Shown piece after piece: positions 41,384 to 49,238 of a stretch of DNA of 53,107 nt (positions are counted from its first letter, which is position 1; each line of letters opens with the position of its first letter). The stretch lies in contig CAKRRF010000017.1 in the NCBI GenBank assembly GCA_934394985.1, positions 1 through 53,107 on the forward strand, given 5' to 3'. The notes beneath the pieces were generated by a model. It saw only the letters and a program-made list of their open reading frames with translations, searched no databases and had not been told where the DNA came from. This DNA comes from an uncultured Marvinbryantia sp. (GTDB taxonomy: Bacteria; Bacillota; Clostridia; Lachnospirales; Lachnospiraceae). Made by a program: the position numbers and the translations under genes.

Positions 41384-42715
41384 CTATCCCTCCGTATTTG
41401 CTTCTACCTCCGCTTCGTTATCCTGTTCTTCTATATTTACCACAATAGATACATCATTTACCAGGTCATATCCTTCCGGAAGCGTAATTTTTACAGGAAG
41501 CGTATAACTGCCATTAATCTCACAGCTCTTCAGATCAATTTCAGCTGTGATATCCGCCAGTGTCAGTGAAATGGCATCCTCACTGTTCTCATCTGTTGTT
41601 TTCACACTGATCGGGACTACATCTGCCGGTGAAAAGATCAGCTTTTTATCCGATGGCACATCGTGCATAATAATATCTGAGATCGGCATCTGGAATGTTT
41701 TACTTCCTACTTCATCGATTCCTATATGCACTGTTATCGCAGAAGAAATATCACTTTCCAGACGAATATTATCATACTGATTCAAAGTATCATTTAAATC
41801 CACGGTAATATCCTGGGTTTCTGACATACCTTCTACATTAATAGCATCTTTTAGCTGTATCACATTTCCCAGTTTTTCAATTGCGTTTTCTGCTGCAACC
41901 AGGTTAATCGTCTGCGGTGCCAGTGTAATGGAAGATACTTTGTATCCCGGAGCCACCTCTCCGGTGATATCCACTTTCAGCGGAATATCATTATATACTT
42001 TCCATATCTCAGTCCGTACCTCCGCCGAATTATTCTGAAGGCTTACTCCGTCACTGTTTTTCAGTTCCAGATTTCCCATCTGTCCATCTGTCAGTGTTGC
42101 TCCGTTTTTATCCTCTATGCGAATCGGATAAGAGTCTGTCGAACCCACACTCATATTCGTGACATCAACAGATATAGTCACTTTACCGATAATATTGATC
42201 AGTGATTCCGGTCCTGCTATGCGAATCGTGTCACCCGTCACAATTGTGGTCTTTCCAACTTCATGTCCCTTGTCCGGTTTTCCTGTCGTAACCACTGCCA
42301 CACCAAAATTCTGTTCTACTTTATCCTCCAGATTAATCTTCAGAGAAGAAGGTATCATTCGGATATCTTCCTGCCGGATTCTGGCATCTTCGCAGCTGAT
42401 CTCCAACGGTATGGTGCCGAGAGCCTCATTGTAATTCTCCATATCTGCTTTTACCGTAAAACTGCCTGTATTCAGCGCTGTACGCACACTTTTTCTTGCT
42501 GTAACATACACACTGATTTTATCTATGCCGTCTACTACCGTAAAGGTCTTATTGGCATTTGTGATGGTATCCTGATTCTTGATTGTAATCGGTACATTTT
42601 TATATACCTGTGTACTTTCCGGATCATTGGTATTGGTTACCACTACCCAGATCAGGCAGGATACGAGAAGAGAAACAGCCTTCAGTCCCAGATTATTTGT
42701 CCATGTATGCTTCAT
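41384..42715 (-). CDS. cdaR: YbbR-domain protein CdaR, regulator of CdaA
   Basis: A 443-residue protein with one N-terminal membrane helix (8-26, AVSLLVSCLIWVVVTN) and an extracytoplasmic part made of four YbbR-like beta domains, recognisable from repeated V(P/K)I-type strands and PxTINL-like turns. CdaR binds and tunes the diadenylate cyclase CdaA in Firmicutes. Its start overlaps the end of cdaA by 23 bp. The acidic tail NIEEQDNEAEVEANTEG is unstructured. glmM, the usual next gene, is absent. Confidence 0.93.
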   Translation of the reverse strand: MKHTWTNNLGLKAVSLLVSCLIWVVVTNTNDPESTQVYKNVPITIKNQDTITNANKTFTVVDGIDKISVYVTARKSVRTALNTGSFTVKADMENYNEALGTIPLEISCEDARIRQEDIRMIPSSLKINLEDKVEQNFGVAVVTTGKPDKGHEVGKTTIVTGDTIRIAGPESLINIIGKVTISVDVTNMSVGSTDSYPIRIEDKNGATLTDGQMGNLELKNSDGVSLQNNSAEVRTEIWKVYNDIPLKVDITGEVAPGYKVSSITLAPQTINLVAAENAIEKLGNVIQLKDAINVEGMSETQDITVDLNDTLNQYDNIRLESDISSAITVHIGIDEVGSKTFQMPISDIIMHDVPSDKKLIFSPADVVPISVKTTDENSEDAISLTLADITAEIDLKSCEINGSYTLPVKITLPEGYDLVNDVSIVVNIEEQDNEAEVEANTEG

Positions 42716-43598
42716 CTGATTCTTTTCCCTTCTTTCTTAAAATTCCCACACCCGGTATACCTTTCTTGGCTGCCGGAACCTTATTCTGTAATGCCACCAA
42801 CGTTGCCCGCAGTTCTTCTTCTTTTACATTATGATGAAGCCGTCCCCTCTGGGCAATTGAAATTCTTCCGGTCTCCTCGGATACAATGATCGTAACAGAA
42901 TCCGTCACCTCACTGATTCCCACTCCGGCACGGTGCCTGGTTCCCAGAGCCTTACTCAACGACAGATTTTCCGACAACGGAAGATAACAAGTCGCTGACC
43001 GTATCTTATCTCCTTTGATGATCACTGCTCCATCATGAAGTGGTGTGTTATGTTCAAAAATATTAATCAGCAGCTGACTGCTGACCAAGGCATCCAGGTC
43101 AATTCCAGTACGCTCATATTCTTCCAGCGTCTCGTTTTGTTCCAGCACAATCAGTGCACCGGTTTTCACTTTTGCCATCTCAATAGTTGCTCTTACCAGT
43201 TCATTTACCGTCTTGTCACTGCAGCGCTGTTCCACATCTTTTTCACTGCCGTTTCCAAAAATGTTAACAAGGAACATCTTTTCTCCCAAAATCTCCAGTG
43301 CTTTACGAAGCTCGGGCTGAAAAATAATGATTGCTGCAATAATCGCAATATTCAGTCCCTTGTTAATAATGAAAATCAGCGTATCCATATGGAACAGATA
43401 TACAAGTGCCACGAAGAAACCCAGGAAAATGATACCCTTCAGTAATGTCCAGGCCCTGGTATTTTTGATCCATATCAAAATCGTGTATACCAGAAAAGAT
43501 AATAGAATGATTTCAATTATGTCTATAATTCCGACCGGCATGCGAAAAATATATAATCCCGGGATATACTGGATAAACCACATCTTTATTGTCTGCAT
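42693..43598 (-). CDS. cdaA: diadenylate cyclase CdaA
   Basis: A 301-residue membrane-bound enzyme making c-di-AMP from two ATP, a messenger for potassium and cell-wall homeostasis. Three helices (about 22-44, 52-70, 78-94) precede the DAC domain, which contains DGA (189-191) and RHR (221-223), the catalytic signatures, and SEETGRISIA near the end. The C terminus is about 25 residues longer than in B. subtilis and rich in Lys. A GAAAGGAG site lies ahead of the ATG. It sits 3 bp after a membrane protein gene. Confidence 0.96.
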   Translation of the reverse strand: MQTIKMWFIQYIPGLYIFRMPVGIIDIIEIILLSFLVYTILIWIKNTRAWTLLKGIIFLGFFVALVYLFHMDTLIFIINKGLNIAIIAAIIIFQPELRKALEILGEKMFLVNIFGNGSEKDVEQRCSDKTVNELVRATIEMAKVKTGALIVLEQNETLEEYERTGIDLDALVSSQLLINIFEHNTPLHDGAVIIKGDKIRSATCYLPLSENLSLSKALGTRHRAGVGISEVTDSVTIIVSEETGRISIAQRGRLHHNVKEEELRATLVALQNKVPAAKKGIPGVGILRKKGKESDEAYMDK

Positions 43599-43601
43599 CC
43601 C

Positions 43602-44534
43602 CTATCTCCTTTCCGATCTTCTGCTTCTTTTTCTGCGGTGTACCTTTCTCTTTGGAACCGCCTTTACATAATAAAAATATTCATCATCCTCAAACCGCAC
43701 CTGTTCCGTCCTGCGATAATCCAGACTGAACAGAAATGCCTGCGCTGCCATTGCGGTAAGTAATGCAGCAGCCACATCCGCTGTGATTGCTACGATCTGC
43801 ACTGTCGCGCCCGTCACAATGCTGCCTGCCACACGCAAAAATACATAAAAAATGATTCCTGTCACAGACGCCGTCATCCATGCATACCGAATTTCCATTC
43901 TGCGGATCAGCCATACCATCCACAACAGCACCGCCAGTGCCGCAGCCATCACCAGCATCTCCTGATTATTCATTACTGCATTCATCAGCACTGTCATTTT
44001 CTGTACCATTGCTTCTGCTGCATCTGCAGCCGTTGCTTCCAGTGTGCCCCCCATACGATTGGTCACCTCTACCAATTCATAGGTAAACACCCCAAAGATT
44101 ACTCCCACCGCTGACAAAGGGCCTCCAATCAGCCCAAACAACACAGCCGCCATGCCCGGTATTCCCATGCGCATGGTAATCGCTGTCAGGATCAGCGGCA
44201 CAGCAGAATGTGGTGCAATACTGAAATACAGCAGCATACCCACAATCAACATTCCACCGCCTGCTACGGCTGCTTCCGGTGAAATTCCATAAAAATGAAT
44301 CAAAATCATTCCTGCACCGATCATTACCGTGCTATTTGATGGTAAAAAAGCACAGACAAGTGCAAGTACTGCTACAATCAACGGATTTCTCAGCATTACC
44401 ATCTGTCCCAGGGATGCGTTAATCATTCCAAAGGCGCACAGAGCCATACAAAACTTGGCAAGTATCCGTATGACTGTATCATGTTCGCCATAAAACCGGC
44501 TTAGGCTGTCTCTGATGCCAAGTAACAGTCTCAT
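43602..44534 (-). CDS. polytopic membrane protein, unknown function
   Basis: A 310-residue protein with about eight or nine membrane helices, many small residues (Gly/Ala/Met) and a short cytoplasmic C-terminal tail that is strongly basic (KRKVHRRKRSRRSERR). I cannot name a family. It lies directly before cdaA with a 3-bp gap and overlaps the upstream 140-residue membrane protein gene by 4 bp, so a role linked to c-di-AMP or the envelope is plausible by context only. The ribosome site is AAAAGGGGAAG. Confidence 0.75.
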   Translation of the reverse strand: MRLLLGIRDSLSRFYGEHDTVIRILAKFCMALCAFGMINASLGQMVMLRNPLIVAVLALVCAFLPSNSTVMIGAGMILIHFYGISPEAAVAGGGMLIVGMLLYFSIAPHSAVPLILTAITMRMGIPGMAAVLFGLIGGPLSAVGVIFGVFTYELVEVTNRMGGTLEATAADAAEAMVQKMTVLMNAVMNNQEMLVMAAALAVLLWMVWLIRRMEIRYAWMTASVTGIIFYVFLRVAGSIVTGATVQIVAITADVAAALLTAMAAQAFLFSLDYRRTEQVRFEDDEYFYYVKAVPKRKVHRRKRSRRSERR

Positions 44535-44953
44535 GCTTCTTCCCCTTTTCCCTTTATTTTATCTTCCCGTTTGTATTCTCGTTCCAGCATTGTCAACATG
44601 GACTGATACTGCTCCAGATCCTTCCGTGCACGCATATACCGGATACTGTGTATGCAATAGGTAATTACCAGAAAAAAGCTGAGCCATACTGCATACAGAA
44701 ATAAAATCTGCTTTCCCAGCATCCATACATCTATTCTGGTAATATCCAGCATCAGAGTCTCTGCGTGATACATTCCCCAGCCTGCCAGAATACACAGAAA
44801 AGCAGCTGTCACTCTCAATCCGTTTTTTATCATATGACGGCCAATATAATCACTTCGAAAACAGGTGCGCACACTCTGAAGCTGTTCTTTGTGATGTTCT
44901 TCAAAAATGGCCAGCCGGATCATCTGGTAAATTCTTTTTTCGTTCATCCGCAT
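44531..44953 (-). CDS. small two-helix membrane protein, unknown function
   Basis: A 140-residue protein: cytoplasmic N terminus (1-45), two membrane helices (about 46-64 and 82-102) and a charged, probably coiled C-terminal stretch (RARKDLEQYQSMLTMLEREYKRED). No family recognised. It is translationally coupled (ATGA) to the larger membrane protein downstream, so the two may form a complex. Either the first or third residue could be the true start. Confidence 0.7.
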   Translation of the reverse strand: MRMNEKRIYQMIRLAIFEEHHKEQLQSVRTCFRSDYIGRHMIKNGLRVTAAFLCILAGWGMYHAETLMLDITRIDVWMLGKQILFLYAVWLSFFLVITYCIHSIRYMRARKDLEQYQSMLTMLEREYKREDKIKGKGEEA

Positions 44954-44973
44954 ACCACCCTCACATTCTTTTT

Positions 44974-45735
44974 TCAGTATACCATATCACCATGGCCAAT
45001 ACAAATTGCTATATAAAAAATCTCAGTAATTCCTGCTCTTTTCAGTGCTTCAGCAGCAGCATCTACCGTACTTCCTGTTGTGTATACATCATCCACCAGA
45101 AGTACTCTCCTGTAGGAACTTCCCTCTTCTGCCTCAAAAGCTTCCAGCAGATTTTTTCGTCGCATATTCCGGTCCAGTTCTTTCTGCGCACCGGTATCTC
45201 TGATTTTTTTCAGGAGCTGTGTATCCACCGGAAGATTCCAGTATTGTCCCAGATAACCTGCCAGAATCTCTGCCTGATTATATCCTCTTCTCTTTTTCTG
45301 CTTCGGATACATAGGCACAGGCACCAGTACCTCAGGTTTCCACAATGCCACATCCGGATATCCGTAGTCTGCCAGCCGTCTGGCAAATGTCTCCAGATAT
45401 TCTCTTTTGTTACTGTATTTTATCTTATGAATGGCATCTTTTACTTTTCCTTCGTACAACAACATGGCACAGCCCTGCTGATAACTGTGGGATACATTCT
45501 GGCAGTCCGGACAAAATTCCTCTTCCATCCTGCCAACCGGCTTCCCACATCGATAACACCTCGGCTGCTTCACAATCTTCAGCTGTTTTTCACATTCCCG
45601 GCAAATCCCATGTTCAATGTTTCCACAAATAGGACATCTTGACGGATAAAGCAGTTCTGCCGCTCCTTTTACCGCCTTTTTCCATGCCTCGGGCCATTCT
45701 GCATTTCTGATCTTCTTCACTCCTCTTCTTTCCAC
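44974..45735 (-). CDS. comF: ComF-family phosphoribosyltransferase-like protein
   Basis: A 253-residue ComFC homologue. Zinc-binding CxxC pairs in the N-terminal part (CPICGN, CRECE, CYRCGK, CPDCQ) precede a phosphoribosyltransferase fold with VLLVDDVYTTGSTV, the PRPP loop. ComF proteins are linked to DNA uptake and single-strand processing. The start is uncertain: a GTG at 45735 overlaps the recD2 stop by 19 bp but has a poor ribosome site; translational coupling is likely. Next to recD2, a DNA repair context makes sense. Confidence 0.9.
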   Translation of the reverse strand: MERRGVKKIRNAEWPEAWKKAVKGAAELLYPSRCPICGNIEHGICRECEKQLKIVKQPRCYRCGKPVGRMEEEFCPDCQNVSHSYQQGCAMLLYEGKVKDAIHKIKYSNKREYLETFARRLADYGYPDVALWKPEVLVPVPMYPKQKKRRGYNQAEILAGYLGQYWNLPVDTQLLKKIRDTGAQKELDRNMRRKNLLEAFEAEEGSSYRRVLLVDDVYTTGSTVDAAAEALKRAGITEIFYIAICIGHGDMVY

Positions 45736-47927
45736 TGCTGAATCTGCTCTTTCAGCGTGGAATATCGCTTCTGCTCCATTTCATTATCAATCATCTGCTG
45801 AAATACCTGTTCAGAGCCCACAAGCGTCACGCATTTTCTTGCTCTGGTAATTGCAGTATACAGAAGATTTCTGCTCATCAGCATCCTTGGTCCGGAAAGC
45901 AGAGGGATCACAACAGCCGGATACTCGCTTCCCTGAGACTTATGAATCGTAATAGCATATGCCAGTTCCAGCTGCTCCAGTTCTTTAAACGAATACTCGA
46001 TATATCTGTTATCATCAAATACAACGGTCATCTGTTCTGCATAGCTGTTGATCTCATGGACAATTCCCATGTCACCATTAAAAACACCCACACCTTTTTC
46101 CACCGGAATACCATAGGCTCCACGAATTTCCCACTCGGCCTGATAATTGTTTTTTATCTGCATGACCTTATCGCCTTCCCGGAACAATCCGGAGCCAAAT
46201 TCTTTTTCCTTTTTTTCCGCTGACCTGGGATTCATATACTCCTGTAAAATACTGTTCAGCCGCTCCACACCAAGAAGGCCTTTTCTCATAGGTGTCAGTA
46301 CCTGAATATCCAACAGTCCGGCATTCACATACTTTGGCATTTTCTTCATTACCAGCGTCAGCACCACACTGATGATTACATTGGCATCGTCTCTTTTCAG
46401 AAAGAAAAAATCACGGCTCTTATTATCCAGCTGCACATGCTGTCCTTCATTAATCTTATGTGCATTTACCACAATGTCACTTTCACTGGCCTGACGGAAA
46501 ATCTTATTCAGCCGTACCACCGGAAAACATTCGGAACGGATAATATCTTTCAGAACACTTCCCGGTCCTACTGACGGCAGCTGATTCACATCCCCTACCA
46601 TAATCAGCCTGGTACCCACTGTCACTGCAGACAAAAGTGCATGCATCAAAAACAGATCCACCATGGACATCTCATCAATAATGATCACATCCGCTTCCAG
46701 TGGATTCTCCATATTCCGTTCAAAATGATAACCGGCAGATTCTTCCTCCGGTACTCCTGAAATCTCCAGCAGGCGATGAATGGTCTGTGCTTCGTAACCG
46801 GTCGCTTCTGTCATGCGCTTGGCAGCTCTTCCGGTAGGCGCTGCCAGCAGAATATCCAACCCCTCTGATGCAAAATAATGGATCAGTGTATTGATCGTTG
46901 TAGTCTTTCCGGTACCTGGACCTCCGGTAATTACCAACAGTTCATGATTTACCGCCTGTACCACCGCCTCTTTCTGCAGTTCTTCCAGGCTGGTTCCGGT
47001 CCGATCCTCAATATCTGCCAGCTTCTGCATCACAGTATCATCGGCAATATCTGCTGTTACATTCAAATCATGTAACATCTTGGCTGTATTCAGCTCCAGA
47101 TAATAATTTTGTGTACAATATACCCGATCTTCTTTCAGCACTACCTTACGATCCATTGCCAAATCCATAAGATTACGTTCCATTGCTTCTGAGGATACCC
47201 CAAGCAGTTCTGCTCCACGCCGGAATAACTCTTGTCTTGGAAGATAAATATGTCCTTCTGCCATAGACTGCTTCAGCGCATAAAACATTCCGCTTCTTAT
47301 ACGGAAATCAGAGTCTGTATGGATTCCTGCTTTTTCTGCAATCTCATCTGCGATTTTAAATCCCACACCCTGAATCTCATCTGTCATCTGATATGGATTT
47401 TCTTCAATAACCCGATATAACCTTTCTCCGTATTGATTGTATATCTTTACGCTTAAAGCGGAGGAAATACCATATTTCTGTAAAAAAATCATAGCTTTAC
47501 GTACATCTCTTTTTTCTTCCACCTGCCGTGCTATTTCCCTGGCTTTTTTTTCACTGATTCCTTTGATTTCTGCCAGCCTCTCCGGTTCTTCCTCCATAAT
47601 CCGGAATGTATCTGCCCTGAACCGCCGTACAATTCTTGCAGCCAGTGCACTTCCGATTCCCTTTATTGCTCCGGATCCAAGATAACGTTCGATCGCCAGT
47701 TCATCTTCCGGCGTCTTTAATTCAAAAGAGCTGATTTTAAACTGGGTACCATACGTACTGTGCTGCGTATAGGTTCCCTCTGCTTCGATCAGCTCTCCTT
47801 CATTTATATACTGCAGGCTGCCTACGCAGGTCACTTCTTCCCCGTCACAGACCATCACCATCACTGTATATCCGTTATCTTCATTTCGGAAAATAATATG
47901 ATCTATGTATCCCGAAATTTTTTCCAT
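45717..47927 (-). CDS. recD2: RecD2 5'-3' DNA helicase
   Basis: A 736-residue SF1B helicase. The N-terminal extension of about 330 residues, with the OB-like start and helix-hairpin-helix KGIGSALAARIVRRF and KGISEKKAREIA, marks RecD2 rather than RecD. Walker A GGPGTGKTTT, the DEMSMVD box, VGDVNQLPSVGPG and the C-terminal AITIHKSQGSEYP follow in order. It works in replication-fork and mismatch-related repair without RecBC. It starts 38 bp after mreB. Confidence 0.95.
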   Translation of the reverse strand: MEKISGYIDHIIFRNEDNGYTVMVMVCDGEEVTCVGSLQYINEGELIEAEGTYTQHSTYGTQFKISSFELKTPEDELAIERYLGSGAIKGIGSALAARIVRRFRADTFRIMEEEPERLAEIKGISEKKAREIARQVEEKRDVRKAMIFLQKYGISSALSVKIYNQYGERLYRVIEENPYQMTDEIQGVGFKIADEIAEKAGIHTDSDFRIRSGMFYALKQSMAEGHIYLPRQELFRRGAELLGVSSEAMERNLMDLAMDRKVVLKEDRVYCTQNYYLELNTAKMLHDLNVTADIADDTVMQKLADIEDRTGTSLEELQKEAVVQAVNHELLVITGGPGTGKTTTINTLIHYFASEGLDILLAAPTGRAAKRMTEATGYEAQTIHRLLEISGVPEEESAGYHFERNMENPLEADVIIIDEMSMVDLFLMHALLSAVTVGTRLIMVGDVNQLPSVGPGSVLKDIIRSECFPVVRLNKIFRQASESDIVVNAHKINEGQHVQLDNKSRDFFFLKRDDANVIISVVLTLVMKKMPKYVNAGLLDIQVLTPMRKGLLGVERLNSILQEYMNPRSAEKKEKEFGSGLFREGDKVMQIKNNYQAEWEIRGAYGIPVEKGVGVFNGDMGIVHEINSYAEQMTVVFDDNRYIEYSFKELEQLELAYAITIHKSQGSEYPAVVIPLLSGPRMLMSRNLLYTAITRARKCVTLVGSEQVFQQMIDNEMEQKRYSTLKEQIQQWKEEE

Positions 47928-47965
47928 GCGTTTTTCCTTCCACTCTCTTTCCTGCCTGATCTGTA

Positions 47966-48964
47966 CTAACCTTCCAGACGATTGTTTCGAGCTGTCATCT
48001 CCGCATAGATACCGGTACCGACAGCTACTGCCGCAATCGGATCTTCTGCTGTTACGGTATTAATTCCGGTTTTTTCTTCAATCAGTTCCTCCAGACCGTC
48101 TAAAAGCGCACCCCCGCCTGTCAGGACAATTCCTCTTTCTACGATATCCGCAGCCAGCTCTGGCGGTGTCTTTTCCAGCACACTGTGCACTGCCTCCACA
48201 ATCTGTCCGGTTGTTTCTTTTAAAGCCTCTCTCACATCTTCTGATGTAATACGCACCGTCTTTGGCAAACCGGTACCCAGATCCCGTCCTTTTACTTCCA
48301 TAATCTTCTGTTCCGGACGTTCAATCGCAGTTCCCACATGGATCTTAATATCTTCTGCGGCACGTTCTCCGATGATCAGATTGTGTACTGTTCTGGCATA
48401 CTTCATAATGGCTTCATCAAAATTATCTCCTGCCACATTAATCGTATAATCCACCACCACACCATCCAACGAAAGAATCGCTGCTTCACAAGTACCTGCA
48501 CCGATATCTACAATCATTTTTCCACACGGCCTGGATATATCAATACCCGCTCCCATAGCTGCCGCAATCGGCTCCGGAACAGTCAGTACTTCTCGTGCTC
48601 CTGCCTGATACGTTGCATCTTCCACTGCTTTTTTTTCTACTTCCGTCACATTGCTTGGTACACAAATACTGATGCGAGGCTTCTTAAAAGAAAGTCGGCC
48701 TGTTGCTTTCTGAATAAAATACTTCAGCATCTGCTCTGTCACTGCATAATCTGCTATAATTCCATTTTTTAACGGACGAATGGCTACAATATTTCCCGTT
48801 GTCCTTGAAAGCATAATACGCGCTTCATCACCAATCGCCCGAATCTTATCTTCATCACGATCATAAGCTACGACTGATGGCTCCTTAAGTACTACCCCTT
48901 TTCCTCTGACATATATTAATATGCTGGCAGTTCCAAGATCAATTCCAATATCTGATACGTTCAT
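47966..48964 (-). CDS. mreB: MreB/Mbl actin-like cell-shape protein
   Basis: A 332-residue bacterial actin that forms membrane-bound filaments guiding lateral wall synthesis. It has the phosphate-1 loop DIGIDLGTASILIYVRG, phosphate-2 DIGAGTCEAAIL and the adenosine motif LTGGGALLDGLEELI. The ATG at 48964 is chosen because AAAGGGGAAG lies just ahead and the protein then starts like other MreB/Mbl; the frame is open 33 codons upstream across the promoter. mreC and mreD are not adjacent, so this is an orphan copy such as Mbl. It leads the recD2-comF-cdaAR operon. Confidence 0.95.
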   Translation of the reverse strand: MNVSDIGIDLGTASILIYVRGKGVVLKEPSVVAYDRDEDKIRAIGDEARIMLSRTTGNIVAIRPLKNGIIADYAVTEQMLKYFIQKATGRLSFKKPRISICVPSNVTEVEKKAVEDATYQAGAREVLTVPEPIAAAMGAGIDISRPCGKMIVDIGAGTCEAAILSLDGVVVDYTINVAGDNFDEAIMKYARTVHNLIIGERAAEDIKIHVGTAIERPEQKIMEVKGRDLGTGLPKTVRITSEDVREALKETTGQIVEAVHSVLEKTPPELAADIVERGIVLTGGGALLDGLEELIEEKTGINTVTAEDPIAAVAVGTGIYAEMTARNNRLEG

Positions 48965-48992
48965 ATACTTCCCCTTTCTTACTCCTTGTTCA

Positions 48993-49021
48993 AGTATAAA
49001 ACACCGCCCTGAAATTTTAAA
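48993..49021 (-). promoter_or_regulatory. promoter of the mreB operon
   Basis: Minus strand: TTTAAA (49021-49016), 17-base spacer, TATACT (48998-48993). Transcription would start near 48986, about 22 bases before the ATG. The -35 is imperfect. Confidence 0.55.
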
Positions 49022-49053
49022 GACCTTTTTCCGAATTTCATATTTTCTTTTCT

Positions 49054-49090
49054 TTTTGAACACATTTTGAACACATTTTACCGATATACT
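49054..49090 (+). promoter_or_regulatory. direct-repeat promoter of candidate small RNA 2
   Basis: Two copies of TTTTGAACACAT (49054-49065 and 49065-49076) lie 11 bp apart, so TTTGAA-N5-TTTGAA. A -10 box TATACT follows at 49085-49090, and the place where a -35 should be (49062-49067) lies inside the repeats and does not match consensus. This is the layout of promoters activated by OmpR-family response regulators; CiaR promoters of streptococcal csRNAs have TTTAAG-N5-TTTAAG. The regulator is not known. Confidence 0.55.
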
Positions 49091-49096
49091 GTAACC

Positions 49097-49234
49097 ATAT
49101 TAGCGAAGAGCTAATATATTTCATAACTCAAGCTTCGCAGCACCACACGTTGCGAAGCACTCCCTCAATAACATTTAAGTTTTTTCTCTTTCCTGAAATG
49201 AGCTGTGCAGACCGCACAGCTCATTTCTTGTTTT
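49097..49234 (+). ncRNA. candidate small regulatory RNA 2 (about 138 nt, three hairpins)
   Basis: Starting at the predicted +1, ATATTAGC (49097-49104) pairs with GCTAATAT (49110-49117). A second perfect 8-bp hairpin is GCTTCGCA (49132-49139) with TGCGAAGC (49151-49158). An unpaired pyrimidine-rich stretch (49159-49194) holds ACUCCCUC and UUUUUCUCUUUCCU, and a 14-bp terminator ends the unit. No coding potential is evident. The last pyrimidine run can pair over 14 bases with the ribosome site of the adjacent response-regulator mRNA. Confidence 0.65.
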
Positions 49235-49238
49235 CTAT
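49195..49238 (+). terminator. intrinsic terminator of small RNA 2
   Basis: GAAATGAGCTGTGC (49195-49208) pairs perfectly with GCACAGCTCATTTC (49214-49227), loop AGACC, followed on the plus strand by TTGTTTTCTATT. On the minus strand the stem is followed by AGGAAAGAG, with no U tract, so it faces right even though the response-regulator gene ends just beside it. Confidence 0.8.

Noticed and set aside
48965..49063. 33-codon N-terminal extension of MreB
   Set aside because: The extension would run through the mreB promoter and the AAAGGGGAAG ribosome site; the ATG at 48964 gives the standard MreB start.
49195..49227. The hairpin as terminator of the response-regulator gene
   Set aside because: In the leftward direction the stem is followed by AGGAAAGAG instead of a U tract; the U tract is on the rightward side.
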